A stretch of DNA of 64,000 bases. Origin: Glycine soja (Eukaryota; Streptophyta; Magnoliopsida; Fabales; Fabaceae). The translations under genes were made by a program, and so were the position numbers. The notes under the pieces were generated by a model. The model was not told the DNA's origin, made no database searches, and was given only the letters and a program-made list of their open reading frames with translations. Of this stretch, positions 23,735 through 35,370 are shown in pieces; positions within the stretch are counted from its first letter, which is position 1, and every line of letters starts with the position of its first letter. The stretch is taken from NCBI RefSeq assembly GCF_004193775.1, contig NC_041021.1, positions 18,120,583 to 18,184,582 of the forward strand. The letters are read 5' to 3'.

Positions 23735-23945
23735 GAAGAACCTTCTTCTGTGGACTCTCGCTGAAGAAGTTCTTCCGCGTAGTTCCACGGAATAAGGTTC
23801 TTCCGCAGTTCTTCTTCCGTTGACACTCGTGGAAGAAATCTTTCGTGGGCATCCACGGAAGAACCTTCTTCCGCAGTTGACGGAAGAAAGTTCTTCCGTG
23901 GATGCCCGTGGGACATTTCTTCCGCGAGTATCAATGGAAGAAGTT
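23735..23945. repeat. right subterminal array of ggaagaa/ttcttcc palindromes
   Basis: About eight inverted pairs, the clearest being CGGAAGAACCTTCTTCCG at 23856-23873 (8-bp arms, 2-bp centre). The block mirrors the one at 15735-16210 and lies about 90 bp from the right terminal inverted repeat. Confidence 0.75.
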
Positions 23946-24126
23946 TGGAAAAACAATGAAGGGCATTTTTGTCATTTTGGAAATTTGTTGGGTGCACCAG
24001 CAATGCTGCTGGGTGCCCCTAGCAAATCCTCAAGGCTCATGAGAAGCCTAGGGCCTTCTCTTGCATCTTTGGACCAATCTTCTTAGAGTCTTCTATCCAA
24101 TGCCCTTGGGGGGTAGGATTGCATTA

Positions 24127-25921
24127 GGTTTTCTCCTTGTTAAGGCGTTATGTCTTTTGCTATCTAAGAATATAATATAAGATCTTTCCTTCATCTATTT
24201 TTGCACCTTCGCCCATTCTCATTCATCTGCATGTTTAGTTCTGTTGCGTTTAAACGGTACAGATCTGACAACGAGTCCTGTGAAGGTACTAATGCTGAGG
24301 ACCCAGCCATCGATTTAGAACGAGAAACGAATAGACCTAAGGATGAAGAAGATGAAGATATTGGGTTTTGCTCGGAGCTAGAAAGGATAGTCGCTCAGGA
24401 AGACCAAGAGATGAAGTCGCACCAAGAAGAAACGTAGATCGTAAACTTAGGTGTTGGCAATGAAAGAAAAGAGGTAAAGGTGCGTACATGCATGACCGCA
24501 CCTATCCATGATGAGTTAGTGGCTCTGCTACGAGACTACCAAGACATCTTCGCTTGATCATACCAAGATATGCCTGGCTTGAACCCCGACATTGTGCAGC
24601 ATAGGTTGCCTTTGAATCTCGGTTGTTCCCTGGTGAAACAGAAGCTAAGAAGGATGAAACCCGAGATGTCCTTAAAGATTAAAGAGGAAGTGAAAAAGCA
24701 GTTCGATGCTGACTTCTTGGTGCTGGCTTCAAATATGTGTGGACTATCGAGACCTAAACCGAGCTAGTCCCAAAGATAACTTTCATTTGCCACATATTGA
24801 TGTCCTTGTGGATAACACAGCCAACTTTGCTTTGTTTTCCTTCAGGGATATATTCTCGGGTTACAACCAAATAAAGATGGCACCAGAGGACATGGAGAAG
24901 ACTACGTTTGTCAAGAATGTCCTTTGGGATCAAGAATGTCGGGGAAACCTATCAGCGGGCCATGGTGGTATTATTCCATGACATGATGCATAAGGAAATT
25001 AAAGTCTGCGTGGATGATATGATTGCCAAATCCAGAACAGAGGTGGAATACCTCATCAACTTGCAAAATTTGTTTGAATGACTGCATAAGTGCCAACTAA
25101 GATTGAACCCCGCCAAGTGCACTTTCGGGGTCAAGTCAGGAAAGCTACTCTGCTTTGTTGTAAGTCAGAAAGGGATAGAAGTGGATCCCGACAAGGTGAA
25201 AGCCATCCTTCACATGCCTGAGCCGCGAATGGAGAAGTAGGTCCGAGGTTTCTTGGGGAATTTGAACTACATAGCAAGGTTCATATAACAGCTCACTGCT
25301 ACCTGGAGGCGCTCTTCAAGCTCTTGCACAAGAACCAGTTCGTTCACTGGAACGATGACTGTCAAGAGGCATTTGGAAGGATCAAACAATGCCTTATGAA
25401 TCCTCCTGTGCTTATGCTGCCAGTACCCAGGAGGCCTCTTATCCTGTACATGATGGTGTTGGATGAGTCTATGGGATGCATGCTGGGGCAGCACGACGAT
25501 TCCGGAAAAAGAGAATGGGCTATCTATTACATGAGCAAAAAGTTCACAGCCTGTGAGATGAACTACTCTCTATTGGAAAACACATGTTGTGCCTTGGTAT
25601 GGGCATCCCATCGTCTAAGGCAGTATATGTTGAGCCATAGCACTTGGCTGGTATCCAAGATGGACCCAGTCAAGCACATTTTTGAAAAGCCCGCTCTTAG
25701 AGGGCGGATCGCTCGATGGCAAGTTTTGCTATCTGAGTTCGACATCGTCAGTGTCACCCAAAAGGCGATAAAGGGAAGCACCTTGGCAGACTATTTGGCT
25801 CAGAAGCCTCTCAATGATTCAGCCCATGCATTCAGAGTTTTCGAATGAAGACATTATGGCCTTGTTCGAAGAGAAGTTAGAGGATACGGATAGGGATAAG
25901 TGGGTCATGTGGTTCGACGGC
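24127..25921 (+). pseudogene. Ogre1 pol: RT and RNase H, truncated
   Basis: From 24127 to about 24290 is the noncoding protease-RT spacer (an intron in related Ogre elements). Pol then reads in pieces. The pre-RT region has PDIVQHRLPLN. RT has CVDYRDLNRASPKDNF and SGYNQIKMAPED, with the catalytic YVDD box changed to CVDD at 25007-25018. The first part of RT has a deletion near 24715. RNase H follows at 25324-25848 (MSKKFTACEMNYSLLENTCCALVWASHRLRQY). The start of the second, archaeal-type RNase H (WVMWFDG) ends at 25920, where an Athila-type LTR begins. Several stops and shifts; most of integrase is missing and only its C-terminus survives at 34464. Confidence 0.85.
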
Positions 25922-27434
25922 TGTTAGTCGCCTTATATGACTAACTTTTGTATAGAAATCATTTTCCAAAACTTGTATAGTTCCCCAATTTATGGTCATA
26001 TTTTAGTGATTTTTGTAAATAAATTTTGTTTTATGGATAAAGTTGTCTCTAGAATATGTCCATTGGATTTAATGATGAAATATGTGCAATTTCAGGTGAA
26101 AAAGAGGCTAAGTCATGAAGTGCCAAAAGTGACAGTTGAGCTTAGCTCATCAGTGGACTAAGCATGCATCCACCGCTAAGCGCAACTTCAGTGCGCTTAG
26201 CACGATAGAAGAATCTGCCAGGGCATCAACATTAAGGTCGCGCGCTAAGCACGAGATCAGTGCAGCCAGGCTCAGTGCACGACTGGCGCTAAGCTCGAAT
26301 CCACTTACCCGCACTAAGCGCGAGGGTGGTGTTAAGCGCAACGTCGCGAATTCAGAGCCTATTTAAAGCCTATCTTATGTAGAATTAGGGTACACAAATT
26401 TTGAGCAGATGATTGGCATAGATTCCAGAGCACACCATAGTGCCTATTTCGGGAAAAAAGCTATGGAGGCAGCAAAAGAAGCAGCTTTTGTAGAGATACC
26501 TAGGTTTTGTAAGCTTATTATTGTTAGGGTTTCTTCTATAATGGCTGGCTAAACACCCTAGTTAGGGATTTCTAATGAACAGCTGATGTAAATACCTAAT
26601 ATCTAATTGATTATGTTTTGTGTTCAATGCTTCCTTCAATGCTTAATGTTTGTATGCTTTTGGTCTGATCATCCATTTGTGTGCATAGTTAGGTGACTTT
26701 AGCATTGGGAAATGTACTATTGCCTTTGAACTTGATTGAAGCAAGATCGAAACTTCGTCTTACAAGAGGGATCTATAGATTAAGTTTTGGTTTTAATTAT
26801 GTTGTTACAATAATGTTATTTAGTCTTGGCCTAGTCTTACAAGAGGGATTTGCAGATGAAGCTTAGGCTAAATTTGGCTAAACTTTCGTAAGCTGCGTGA
26901 GCTGAGTCTAGTCTTACAAGAGGGATCTGTGGATGAAACTCAGTTTAAGTTAGTTTGAACCTAAGAGGGTTGTCTCAATTGTGCCTAGTCCAACAAGAGG
27001 GATCTGAGGACGAAGCTTCGATTGATTCGGTCAGACGAGGGATCGAGGTTTAGTAATTTAGGCTACAACATAGAACACAAGAGCATGATTGATTAGAGAA
27101 ATATATTTATATGCATCAGCTTGTTTGTTAGAAAGACCTAACATTTCTACCTACTACTGTCACTTTTACTTACTTTGCATTTTATAGTTTTTAGCATAAA
27201 AGTTAGTTTAAATTCTGTTTGAAATTATCAATCATACATGTTCTCTCAACAATGCTTCATTTCTGAACTTAATTCAGGCTAACATCAGTTCCTTATGTTC
27301 GATACTCGGATTCATCCATTTTAATTTTTAAATACTTGACGATCCAGTGCGCTTTCCGGCAAACTGGATTTCCCTTGAATATATTTGAACGAAGAAAAAG
27401 TGGAACACAAAGCAACCGTAGGGGAAATCCAACA
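25922..27434 (+). repeat. 5' LTR of the Athila-type element
   Basis: Starts TGTTAGTCG directly after an interrupted Ogre codon run and ends ggaaatccaaca nine bases before the primer site. The length of 1513 bp fits Athila. Positions 25923-25945 form a near-perfect hairpin (GTTAGTC...GACTAAC). At 26755-27020 a caagagggatct word recurs four times. Confidence 0.82.
26150..26367 (+). promoter_or_regulatory. LTR promoter: gctaagcg array plus TATA
   Basis: About nine copies or variants of gctaagcg/cgcttagc occupy 26150-26340. tatttaaa at 26360-26367 follows 20 bases later. Same order as at 2397-2660 in the other Athila-type LTR. Confidence 0.55.
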
Positions 27435-27443
27435 AAGTATTTA

Positions 27444-27461
27444 TGGTGCCATTGCCGGTGA
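27444..27461 (+). other. primer-binding site (tRNA-Asp type)
   Basis: TGGTGCCATTGCCGGTGA differs at three positions from the usual Athila site complementary to tRNA-Asp. It lies nine bases after the LTR end. Confidence 0.8.
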
Positions 27462-27607
27462 ACTAAGCTGTTTGTAGAGTTTAGTTTAGTTGTGCAACAT
27501 TGCTTTATTTTTGCTTTCTTTGATTTATTGATTCTTTTGACTAACATAGTAGTTATAGCACATTCATTGTTCTTTTGAACTGGATAACGGTTGTTTTGTT
27601 TTCTTGT

Positions 27608-29318
27608 ATGCCAAGAAGATCTACTGCAGGTGATTTGATCCCCATTGATTTGGAGATTTACGCCACTTGTAGATGGCGTAATCAAGAGAGAATTAGAAAT
27701 TTTTTGCAGGATTTAGAAGCAGCAACAATTCCAGAGGAAGAACCTTAATCTTCTGAGGTTTTCCTATTGCAGGACATTCTCATTTAGATCATATCAAAGA
27801 CCACATCATGGCTGAAGAACCAAGAAGAGTCACCTTGGAAGATTATTCAAGTTCTAATGTGCCATAATTTTTCACCAGCATTGCTCAACCAGAAGTTCAA
27901 GCACAAACCATTACATATCCACCATCATTGCTTCAGCTAATTTAGAACAATCTGTTTCATGGTTTACCAAATGAAGACCCATATGCACACTTAGCCACCT
28001 ACATAGAAATATGCAATACTATCAGGTTGGCTGGAGTGTCTATAGATGAAATCTGATTCAGCTTGTTTTCATTTTCTTTATTGGGAGAAGCTAAGAGGTG
28101 GCTTCATTCATTTAAAGACAATAGTCTTAAGACATGGGATGAGGTTGTGGAGAAATTCTCAAGAAATATTTTCTTGAGTCTAAGAATGCAGAAGGCAAAG
28201 TCGCCATCTCTTCTTTTCACCAATTTTCCGATGAATCTTTGAGTGAGGCCTTGGAAAAATTCCATGGTTTATTGAGAAAGACTCCCACTCATGGATTCTC
28301 AGAACCGATACAGCTCAACATTTTTATAGATGGGTTAAGACCGCAGTCCAAGCAGCTATTGGACGCTTTTGCAGGTGGGAAGATCAAATTGAAGACCCCT
28401 GAAGAAGCCATGGATCTCATTGAAAATATGGCTGCAAGTGACATTGCTATTTTGAGAGATAGAGTTCACATTCCTACTAAAAAGAGTTTATTGGAGCTAA
28501 CCTCCCAAGATGCATTGTTGGCACAAAATAAGTTGTTTTCTAAGCAACTTGAGGCATTGACTGAAACACTAAGTAAGTTGCCAACTCAAATTCATTCTGC
28601 ACATACTTCACATGCTTTTGTTTTGCAGGTTGCAAGATGTACCATCTATGGGGGAGCTCATGAATCTGGATGTTGTATCCCTATTGAAGAACAACCCACT
28701 CATGAAGTCAATTACATGGGAAATCAACCTAGAAACAACTTTAATGCAGGAGGATTTTGTGGATTCCAACATGGCCAACAATACAATTAACAACAGGGAC
28801 AATGGATAAACCACCCTGGAAATCAATTCAATAGAGATCAAGGTGGACCATCCACAAGGCCATAGCAATAAGGGCGTAGTCTCTATGATTGCACAACGAA
28901 GATGGAAAAGACTCTAGCTCAGTTCATGCAGGTTTCTATGTCCAACCAGAAGAGCACAGAGTCTGCCATAAAGAATCTAGAGGTCCAAGTCCAAGTGGGA
29001 CAACTTGCAAAGCAATTGGCGGATAGATCATCAAGCAGTTTTACAGCTAATACAGAGAAAAATCTCAAGGAGAAGTGTAAAGCTGTGATGACTAGAAGCA
29101 GAATGGCAATCCATGTGAATGAGAGTGAAGCTGAGAAGAAGATGGAGGAACATAAACAACAGGTGGCACCTAAGCTAGCACTTGAACCCGTTTCCTATTT
29201 TGTAGAACTTGAAGAGATTAATGAGGAGGTTGAAGATGATAAGGAAGAAGAGACACCAATAAAAGAGAAAGAAAAAGAAAGAATAAAAGAAGAAGAAAAT
29301 GAAAAAGAAAAAAGTTGA
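27608..29318 (+). pseudogene. Athila-type gag
   Basis: Starts at ATG 27608 (MPRRSTAGDLIPIDLE), the familiar Athila gag start. Stops follow at about 27747 and later, with the frame regained at 28239-28790 (GLLRKTPTHGFSEPIQLNIF, FIDGLRPQSKQLLDA). The zinc-knuckle region near 28640-28680 has lost its second Cys and the His (CTIYGGAHESGCC). The segment 28902-29318 is charged and ends in a K/E-rich low-complexity tail. Several stops; not functional. Confidence 0.82.
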
Positions 29319-32300
29319 AAAATGAAAAACAAAAAGAGAAAGTTATTGATGATGAGATGAGGAGAGGCAAGAGTGAGGAAAACACTAAAAAGAAGAAGGA
29401 TACTACTTCAAATGAAAGCAAGGAAGTACCTTATCCTTTGGTACCTTACCAGAAAGAGAAAGAAAGACATTTGGCCAGATTTCTTGATATCTTCAAGAAA
29501 CTGAAAATTACTTTACCCTTTAGGGAAGCACTTCAACAAATGCCTCTCTATGCCAAATTTTTAAAAGATATGCTGACAAAGAAGAACCGGTACCTCCATA
29601 GTGATAGAATTGTGGTGGAAGGCAATTGTAGTGTTGTGATTCAACGCATTCTTCCACCTAAGCACAAAGATCCTGGAGTTGTCATGATACCGTGTTCCAT
29701 TGGTGAGGTTGTTGTAGGAAAAACTCTCATAGACCTGGGAGCTAGTATCAACTTAATCCCTCTCTCCATGTGCCGATGACTTGGAGAGATAGAGATAATG
29801 CCTACACGCATGACCCTCCAGTTAGTTGATCGCTCTATCATAAGGCCATATGTAGTGATTGAGGATCAAGCAACTTGTTTTTCCCCCGGATTTTGTGGTT
29901 ATGGATATTGAGGAAGATCCTGACATCCCCATAATATTGGGCCACCTTTTTATGTCCACGACCAACTGCATAGTAGATATGGGGAAGGGCACACTAGAAT
30001 TGAGCATAGAGGATTAGAAAGCCTCGTTCGACTTATTTGAAGCAATAAATCATCCAAATGATATGAAATTTCACTTTGACCTGGACAAGGTAGAATATGA
30101 AATAGAAATAGTAGCTACATCCATGGCACTGCATTCTCCTTTGGAGAAAGCATTGGTTAATCATGTAGAATATCTCACTAAAGAGGAGGAACATGAAGTG
30201 CAGACTTGCATCAAAGAATTGGAAGGTGCAGGAGAAATCTCTGAGGGACATTCTGCATTTGAGGAATTGAAGAATCGTGGGCAAATAGAAAAATCAAAAG
30301 CAGAATTGAAGACCTTACCTGCCCATTTGAAGTATGTATTTTTAGAGAACAATGACTCAAAACCAGTGATTATTAGTAGCTTATTGAAGAAAACAAAAGA
30401 AGATCACTTGGTGCAGATTTTGAAGAGACACAAAGCTGCCATCGGATGGCACATATCTGACTTGATGAGTACAAACCAGTAAAACAGCCTCAAAGAAGAC
30501 TTAACCCAATCATGAAAGAAAAGGTGTGTAAGGAGGTGCTTAAGTTGTTGGAAGTAGGCCTCATTTATCCCATTTCAGATATTGCATGGGTTAGCCCTGT
30601 GCAGGTTGTCCCCAAGAAAGGAGGTATGACAGTCATTAAGAATAATAAAGATGAGTTGACATCCACAAGGACTGTTACCGGGTGGAAAATGTGCATTGAC
30701 TATCGGAAGCTGAATGATGCCACCCGGAAGGACCGTTATCCACTCCCTTTCATGGACCAGATGCTTGAAAGACTTGCTGGGCAATCCTATTATTGTTTTC
30801 TGGATGGATAATCTGGCTATAATCAGATTGCGGTAGATCCCAAAGATCAGGAGAAAATTGCTTTCACATGCCCTTTTGGTGTATTCGCATATAGGCGTAT
30901 GCCATTTGGCTTGTGTAATGCTCCAACTACATTTCAGAGGTGTATGATGGCTATTTTTTCAGATATGGTGGAAAAATGCATTGAAGTTTTCATGGACGAT
31001 TTCTCTATTTTTAGGCCATCTTTTGAAGGCTGCTTATCAAACCTTGAAAGAGTATGACAGAGATGTGAAGAATCTAATCTAGTTCTCAATTGGGAGAAAT
31101 ATGATTTCATGGTTCAAGAAGGAATAATGTTGGGGAATAAAATTCTAGTAAGAGGGATAGAGGTGGATAAGGCAAAGATTGATGTAATTGAGAAACTACC
31201 TCCTCCCATGAATGTCAAGGGAATAAGAAGCTTCCTATGACATGGAGGGTTCTACAGGCGATTCATCAAAGATTTCTCCAAAGTAGCCAAACCGCTGAGC
31301 AATTTGTTGAATAAAGATGTTGCTTTTATGTTCAATGAAGAATGTACGAAAGCATTTAATGATTTGTAAACAAAATTAGTGTCTACGCCAGTAATTACAG
31401 CACTAGATTGGGGGCAAGAATTTGAGTTGATGTGCGATGCAAGTGATTATGCTGTAGGTGCCATGCTTGGACAAAGGAAAGGAAAAAATTTTCATACCAT
31501 CTACTATGCCAGCAAAGTTCTAAATGATGCATAGGTGAATTATGCTACCACAGAAAAAGAAATGTTGGCAATTGTCTATGCACTTGAAAAGTTCAGATCT
31601 TATTTGGTAGGCTCAAGAGTTATCATCTACACTGATCATGTAGCTATTAAATACTTGCTCAACAAGGCTGATTCTAAACCAAGATTGATAAGATGGATTT
31701 TGTTGTTGCAAGAATTTGATGTGATGATTCGTGATAAAAAGGGATCAGAGAATGTTGTAGCTGATCATCTGTCAAGATTAGTGAATAAGGAAGTTATAGC
31801 AAAAGAAGTTGAAGTGAGAGATCAATTTCCTGATCAATCATTATTTTTAATAAGTGAAAGACCCTGGTTTACTGATATGGCCAACTTTAAAGCTGCAGGA
31901 ATCATTCTAAAGGATTTTAATTGGCAGCAGAGGAAGAAATTTTTGCATGATGCTCGATTTTATATCTGGGATGATCCACATCTATTTAAAATAGGAGCTG
32001 ATAATCTTCTAAGAAGATGTGTGACACAAGAAGAGGCCAAGAGTATTTTATGGCATTGTCACAAATCTCCATGTGGTGGCCATTATGGTGGAAATAAGAC
32101 AGCGACCGAGGTTTTGCAATCTGGATTCTTTTGGCCCACACTTTTTAAAGATGCTCATCACCATGTGTTGCACTGTGATCAATGTCAAAGGATAGGTGGT
32201 ATATCTAGAAGAAATGAAATGCCCTTACAGAACATTTTGGAGGTTGAGGTGTTTGATTGCTGGGGGATTGATTTTGTAGGTCCCTTCCCTTCATCCTGTG

Positions 32301-33285
32301 GTAATGAATATATTCTAGTGGTTGTTGACTATGTCTCCAAATGAGTTGAAGCAGTGGCTAGCCCCCATAATATTGCCAAGACTGTGGTGAAGTTTCTAAA
32401 GAAGAACATTTTCTCAAGATTTGGGGTGCCTAGAATTCTGATTAGTGATGGAGGTACACACTTATGCAATAATCAGTTATAGAAGGTTTTGAAACAATAT
32501 AATGTGACACACAGAGTAACATCGCCTTATCATCCCCAAACAAATGGGCAAGCAAAAGTGTCAAACAGGGAATTGAAAAAGATTTTGGAGAAGAATATCG
32601 CTTCCACTAGAAAAGATTGGTCTGTCAAATTAGATGATGCTTTATGGGTATACAGAACATCATTCAAGACCCCGATAAGCTTATCTCCATTTCAAATGGT
32701 GTATGGCGAGTCTTGTCATCTACCAGTGGAAATGGAATATAAAGCATATTGGGCATTGAAATTTATGAACTTCGATGAAACCGCATCCAAAGAACAAGGG
32801 AAGCTGCAGCTCTCGGAATTGGAAGAAATGAGATTAAATGCTTATGAATCTTCAAAGCTGTAAAGAAAAGGTTAAAAAGTATCATGACAAAAAGTTACTC
32901 AAGAAGGACTTCTATCCAGGGCAACAAGTGTTACTGTTCAACTCAAGACTTAAATTGTTCCCAGGGAAGCTTAAATCTAAATTGTCTGGACCATTTACCA
33001 TCCAGAAAGTCTGACCATAAGGAGCAGTGGAGCTTTGTGATCCTCAATCTAAAGACCCTAATAGGACATGGGTTGTGAATGGAAAAAGGTTAAAGCAATA
33101 TCATGGTGGAGCAATAGAAAGATTGAACATTGTTCTATGCTTGGATTCTGGATAACAGGATCATGCGTCAAGCTAGTGATGTTAAAGAAGTGCTTACTGG
33201 GAGGCAACTCAACTTTTCTTTTCATTCTCTATCTTCATTTTTATTTCTTGCATGTAGTTAGGACATCTTTCTTGTGATTGTGATT
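29315..33285 (+). pseudogene. Athila-type protease, RT, RNase H and integrase
   Basis: Protease lies at 29315-29779, with an active-site-like D-L-G at 29732-29740 and family strings LPFREALQQMPLYAKFL and GASINLIPLS. RT starts near 30512 (WVSPVQVVPKKGG, KMCIDYRKLNDATRKDRYPLP), with the catalytic box FMDD at 30989-31000 as is normal for Athila. RNase H is around 31400-31790 ([35 protein letters not shown]). Integrase has HHCC zinc residues near 32060-32190, [17 protein letters not shown] at about 32262 and SPYHPQTNGQAKVSNRELK near 32523. At least eight in-frame stops and shifts, mostly single C-to-T or G-to-A type changes. Confidence 0.88.
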
Positions 33286-33369
33286 TATCTCAGCTTGTTT
33301 AGTAACGAATAAAAAGGGTTTTTAAATTCTGTGTGAAGAGATTAGTAAAAAATAACTTTAAAATTTTTT

Positions 33370-34450
33370 CAGATTGCTTATCCGCAAAGCGCCATCTCTT
33401 CACGCGCTAAGCCGAGCTTGCTCGTGCTAAGCGCAAAGACCCCTGATTGATTGGATGAATGGTTCAGCTAAGCGCACATCCGTGCACTAAGCCCAACATC
33501 TTCACTGTAAGTTTCACCTTAAGCAGTGGGCTTAGCGTGGATGATGTGCTAGGCGCCACTTCCTCTCTATGAAAATTTATTATAGCTGCGCTAATCCCCA
33601 GATTCATTCTGTAAGTTGAGCTTTCAAGCTGGGCTTAGTGGGAAAGGATGCGCTAAGCGCCAACATCGTTCTGTTTTGAAATCATTGGAAGTGCGCTTAG
33701 CGCAAATAGTGGCACTAAGCCTGAATCACTCACTGTAAGTAGAAGCTTGATGTTACGCTAAGCCTCGCATCTTAGGCTAAGTGCATATTGCATAAAGATT
33801 TTTGGTGTTGCAGAAAGCGCTAAGCGCCGCCTGTCGCGCTAAGCCCCAAATGCTTACGGGATTTTACAACTTCAAGTTGGGCTTAGCGCGAGTCTAGGCT
33901 AAGCGCTAGTGTTTTAAACTCAAACGTCACGTTGGCATACTAAGCGCTAGTGCACGCTAAGCACACCATACAAAATTCAGTTTTTAAAAAGCAAAGGCAG
34001 AGGCACTTGGGTTGCTACCCTTGCACCCAAACCTCTGCACCTTCTCATCTCTGAGCATTCTTTTGCTTTCTGCTGCATGTGTACTACTTCTCTGCATTAC
34101 TTTTTCTTCATTTCAAAGACAATCCAAGTAAGTTAGCATACTTCTTTTTTTACTTTTCATGCTTCAAACCTTAAGATAGTTGATTTATGGTTTTCGTAGT
34201 TAGTTTCTGTTAGGTAAGTTACTTAGTTTTAGGGTTAGGTATTTTATGATTTTAGGTAGTTTAGAAGCCCATCAGGGGCAATGTGGCTGAAAGGGGTGAA
34301 AATCGTTGTGTGTATTTCTGGGAATTGCGATGAACGCGCTAAGCACGCATGCTACGCTTAGCCTGTTCATCACAACTGTTAAATTTTTTTAGGATTTTTG
34401 ATGATCACGCTAAGCGAACCATGTCGTGCTAAGCACATTCATCGTGGTTG
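33370..34450 (+). promoter_or_regulatory. post-pol gctaagcg array of the Athila-type element
   Basis: More than 20 copies or variants of gcgctaagcgc (both orientations) are spread over 33380-33970, with a second group at 34335-34440. Family layout puts this just upstream of the 3' ORF, which is lost here. It uses the same word as the LTR promoter. Role unknown. Confidence 0.6.
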
Positions 34451-34463
34451 TTGAACCAAAACG

Positions 34464-34657
34464 AAGAAGGGCCTTTTATCGTGAAGAAAGTATCCCAAGC
34501 CCTAAAGGACAATAGGGGAAAATGGGCTCCAAACTATGAAGGGCCTTTTATCGTGAAAAAGGAATTCTCCGGATGAGCACTAGTGCTCACCAACATGGAT
34601 GATGAAGAATTGCCTTCACATGTGAACGCCGATATCGTCAAGCAATATTATGCTTAG
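34464..34657 (+). pseudogene. Ogre1 integrase C-terminus
   Basis: Strings KKVSQALKDNRGKWAPNYEG, PFIVKK and HVNADIVKQYYA followed by a stop at 34655-34657 are the end of Ogre/Tat integrase. About 25 bases at the left edge (gaagggccttttatcgtgaa) repeat sequence found again 50 bases downstream (34528), so the junction contains filler DNA copied from nearby. Confidence 0.8.
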
Positions 34658-35370
34658 CACTTGGGGCAGCTAGGAGAGAGTCACTATGTGATCATACTCC
34701 AAGGATCCCCCAGAGGTTTCCTGTCCTTTGTAACTTTGATCGCAAACATCTAATGAAAAAGGATTAATGATTTTCATTTCAACCTTTGTGTTGTGTTTGT
34801 TGTTGCTTTAAGATGCGTATTCTCTTTTTATGGTCCGAGCCCATCTCGCTCGATCCATAGGGGTGCCGCAAGCGCTTAAGTAAAATTGAACATAATAGAC
34901 ATTGGTTTGAGTTATTGCACTTGAACTGCCCATGCATACGCATGCATATGCATATACATATTTTTATCCTGTGAGTTAAAGGACAGGGGAAGATTTGTTT
35001 CGAGTGATGGTCAATACCGCGCCGAATTCAAGACAAAGATGAACCAAGGTAAGTGGTAGTGTAGTCATGTTTTACTGCGTAGTGTCATTTCCTGTTTTCA
35101 GAAGACGTAGGGACGAGTACGAGCAGATACTTGGCCAGTTATCAACAAATCATCATCCTGCATCTAGCTCAAGACGTTAAAGAAGTGCTATTATGAGGCA
35201 GCCTAGTACCTTTTAAATTTCTGCTTGTTATTTATTCACCTATGTTTCTTAAGTCATGGTTTGAATATGCCTAGTTTGCTCCTAATTCTGGGAATTAAAA
35301 TAAACAAGCGCCAACCCAAAGGTTAGACATAATTTTGCAAAGAATTCTTGCAAAAAAAATGTACAAAGTT
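34658..35370 (+). other. Ogre1 3' region after pol
   Basis: Noncoding. A segment at about 35015-35225 (ending with words like gttaaagaagtgct and gaggcagcc) resembles the pol tail of Athila-type elements at 33172-33205, so a small Athila fragment may be embedded here. No ORF is supported. Confidence 0.4.

Larger units (their letters stand above)
15634..24030. mobile_element. Mutator-like element with plant-mobile-domain gene
   Basis: Flanked by 9-bp duplications taaggctca (15625-15633) and caaggctca (24031-24039), one mismatch. Short terminal inverted repeats share TTGCTAGGKGCACCCAGCA (K is T at the left, G at the right). A 9-bp TSD is diagnostic for Mutator-like elements. Without the nested solo LTR the element is about 5.4 kb. 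It holds a three-exon plant-mobile-domain gene on the plus strand, a PB1-like transposase N-terminal fragment and a short basic ORF on the minus strand, two blocks of ggaagaa/ttcttcc palindromes near the ends, an AT-rich minisatellite and a 191-bp tandem repeat. I see no catalytic MULE transposase domain, so it is non-autonomous. Confidence 0.82.
14752..24126 (-). mobile_element. solo LTR B of element-D family, carrying a MULE
   Basis: The left part is 14752-15633 and the right part 24040-24126. Both align with copies A, C and D. TSD GGTTT occurs at 14747-14751 and 24127-24131. The distal terminal dinucleotide is TA instead of CA. A MULE with a 9-bp TSD separates the two parts. The host sequence is Ogre1, just after the G-patch-like tail of gag-protease. 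Confidence 0.88.
25922..34462 (+). mobile_element. Athila-type gypsy element (5' LTR, gag, pol; 3' end lost)
   Basis: Contains a 5' LTR, a tRNA-Asp-type primer site, gag, protease, RT (FMDD), RNase H, integrase and a post-pol region rich in gctaagcg words. The 3' ORF, polypurine tract and 3' LTR are absent: at 34463 the sequence switches to the integrase C-terminus of Ogre1. It was inserted into the second RNase H of Ogre1, and a later deletion removed both its 3' end and most of the Ogre1 integrase. Confidence 0.88.
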
